From Deltaproteobacteria bacterium (GTDB lineage: Bacteria > Desulfobacterota > Desulfobacteria > Desulfobacterales > JAFDHS01): a stretch of 5,397 nucleotides of DNA. Location: assembly GCA_019308655.1 (NCBI GenBank), contig JAFDHS010000079.1, positions 1 through 5,397 of the forward strand. The letters are read 5' to 3'. The notes beneath the pieces were generated by a model. The model was not told the DNA's origin, made no database searches, and worked only from the letters and a program-made list of their open reading frames with translations. Shown here one piece after another: positions 5,147 through 5,397 of the stretch (its first letter is position 1; the number at the start of each line of letters is the position of its first letter). Made by a program: the position numbers and the translations under genes.

Positions 5147-5178
5147 GCTTGGCATAATACAAAGCCAAGCTCTATTAT
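5147..5178 (+). promoter_or_regulatory. Candidate promoter with overlapping inverted repeat, upstream of the AAA ATPase gene
   Basis: TTGGCA (5149-5154) and TATTAT (5173-5178), 18 bases apart, each match the sigma-70 consensus at five of six positions. A perfect 7-bp inverted repeat, GCTTGGC (5147-5153) and GCCAAGC (5164-5170) with ten bases between, covers the -35 and spacer, so a bound dimeric protein would block RNA polymerase. The predicted transcript starts about 25 bases before the ATPase ATG. It could instead be a short hairpin; there is no following T-run, so a terminator is unlikely. Confidence 0.45.
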
Positions 5179-5196
5179 GGAAACATAGATTCCAAA

Positions 5197-5203
5197 AAGG
5201 AAG
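5197..5203 (+). promoter_or_regulatory. Ribosome binding site of the AAA ATPase gene
   Basis: AAGGAAG ends five bases before the ATG at 5209, supporting that start. Confidence 0.6.
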
Positions 5204-5208
5204 TATAT

Positions 5209-5397
5209 ATGGAAACAATAACCCGCTTTTTCCGGGATACAAAACAGAGCTTTTTTTTGTTTGGGCCACGAGGTACTGGTAAATCTACATGGGTTCATAA
5301 AAATTTAAAGAACGCTTTGTTTATTGACCTGCTTGCGCCAGAAGTTTTTCGAGCTTACTCAGCCAAACCGGAGAGACTGCGTGAAGTTTCTGAGGCA
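5209..5397 (+). CDS. AAA ATPase (AAA_14/DUF4143 type), 3' partial
   Basis: The first 63 codons run open to the right edge. METITRFF begins the protein, and SFFLFGPRGTGKSTW holds a Walker A P-loop (GPRGTGKST, residues 19-27). It is followed by NALFIDLLAPEVFRAYSAKPERL, the typical continuation of the AAA_14 family ('yidldd…r…p..l'), whose members usually carry a C-terminal DUF4143 and total about 370-480 aa. These proteins are widespread, often horizontally moved, and of uncertain cellular role. The Walker B and C-terminal domain lie outside the window, so the DUF4143 part is an expectation, not an observation. It is divergent from the toxin-antitoxin operon, with 146 bases between the two starts. 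Confidence 0.8.
   Translation, partial: METITRFFRDTKQSFFLFGPRGTGKSTWVHKNLKNALFIDLLAPEVFRAYSAKPERLREVSEA

Overview
The window looks like accessory DNA inside or beside a cell-surface polysaccharide (LPS, O-antigen or capsule) locus of a Gram-negative environmental bacterium. Evidence for this is a GT9 (heptosyltransferase-like) gene, several remnants of a GT4 glycosyltransferase, and moderate-to-low G+C. Short intergenic repeats of the AAGCTGAAAG, AACATCGAA and CGCAGAT types are, from memory, common in sulfate-reducing Desulfobacterota and in some Planctomycetes or Nitrospirota. The taxonomic guess is inference only.

Layout from left to right: (1) the 3' part of a GT9 gene, open at the left edge; (2) GT4 tail remnant A, about 135 bp; (3) a complete 446-aa AlbA_2 (Schlafen-like)/HATPase_c_4/winged-helix protein gene; (4) GT4 tail remnant B, about 270 bp; (5) repeats and a one-ended scrap of an IS3-family element; (6) a type II toxin-antitoxin pair with a RelE/ParE-like toxin; (7) GT4 remnant C, about 460 bp, with a one-base frameshift; (8) on the minus strand, a second toxin-antitoxin pair made of an AbrB/MazE-like antitoxin and a RelE-like toxin, overlapping by ATGA; (9) divergently, the 5' end of an AAA (AAA_14/DUF4143-type) ATPase gene with its own promoter and an inverted repeat over it.

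The most striking pattern is the alternation of GT4 tail and cargo, repeated three times. All three tails end at the same stop codon, share a 36-base identical core, and run into similar GAAAGC(T)-type repeats. They are truncated at different 5' points, and each is followed by a different selfish or defence-like module. Either serial duplication of one GT4 gene was followed by erosion as cargo inserted, or the 3' end of the gene served as a recombination or insertion target that was duplicated each time. The sequence alone does not decide between these. No tRNA, rRNA, CRISPR array, integrase or intact transposase is visible.
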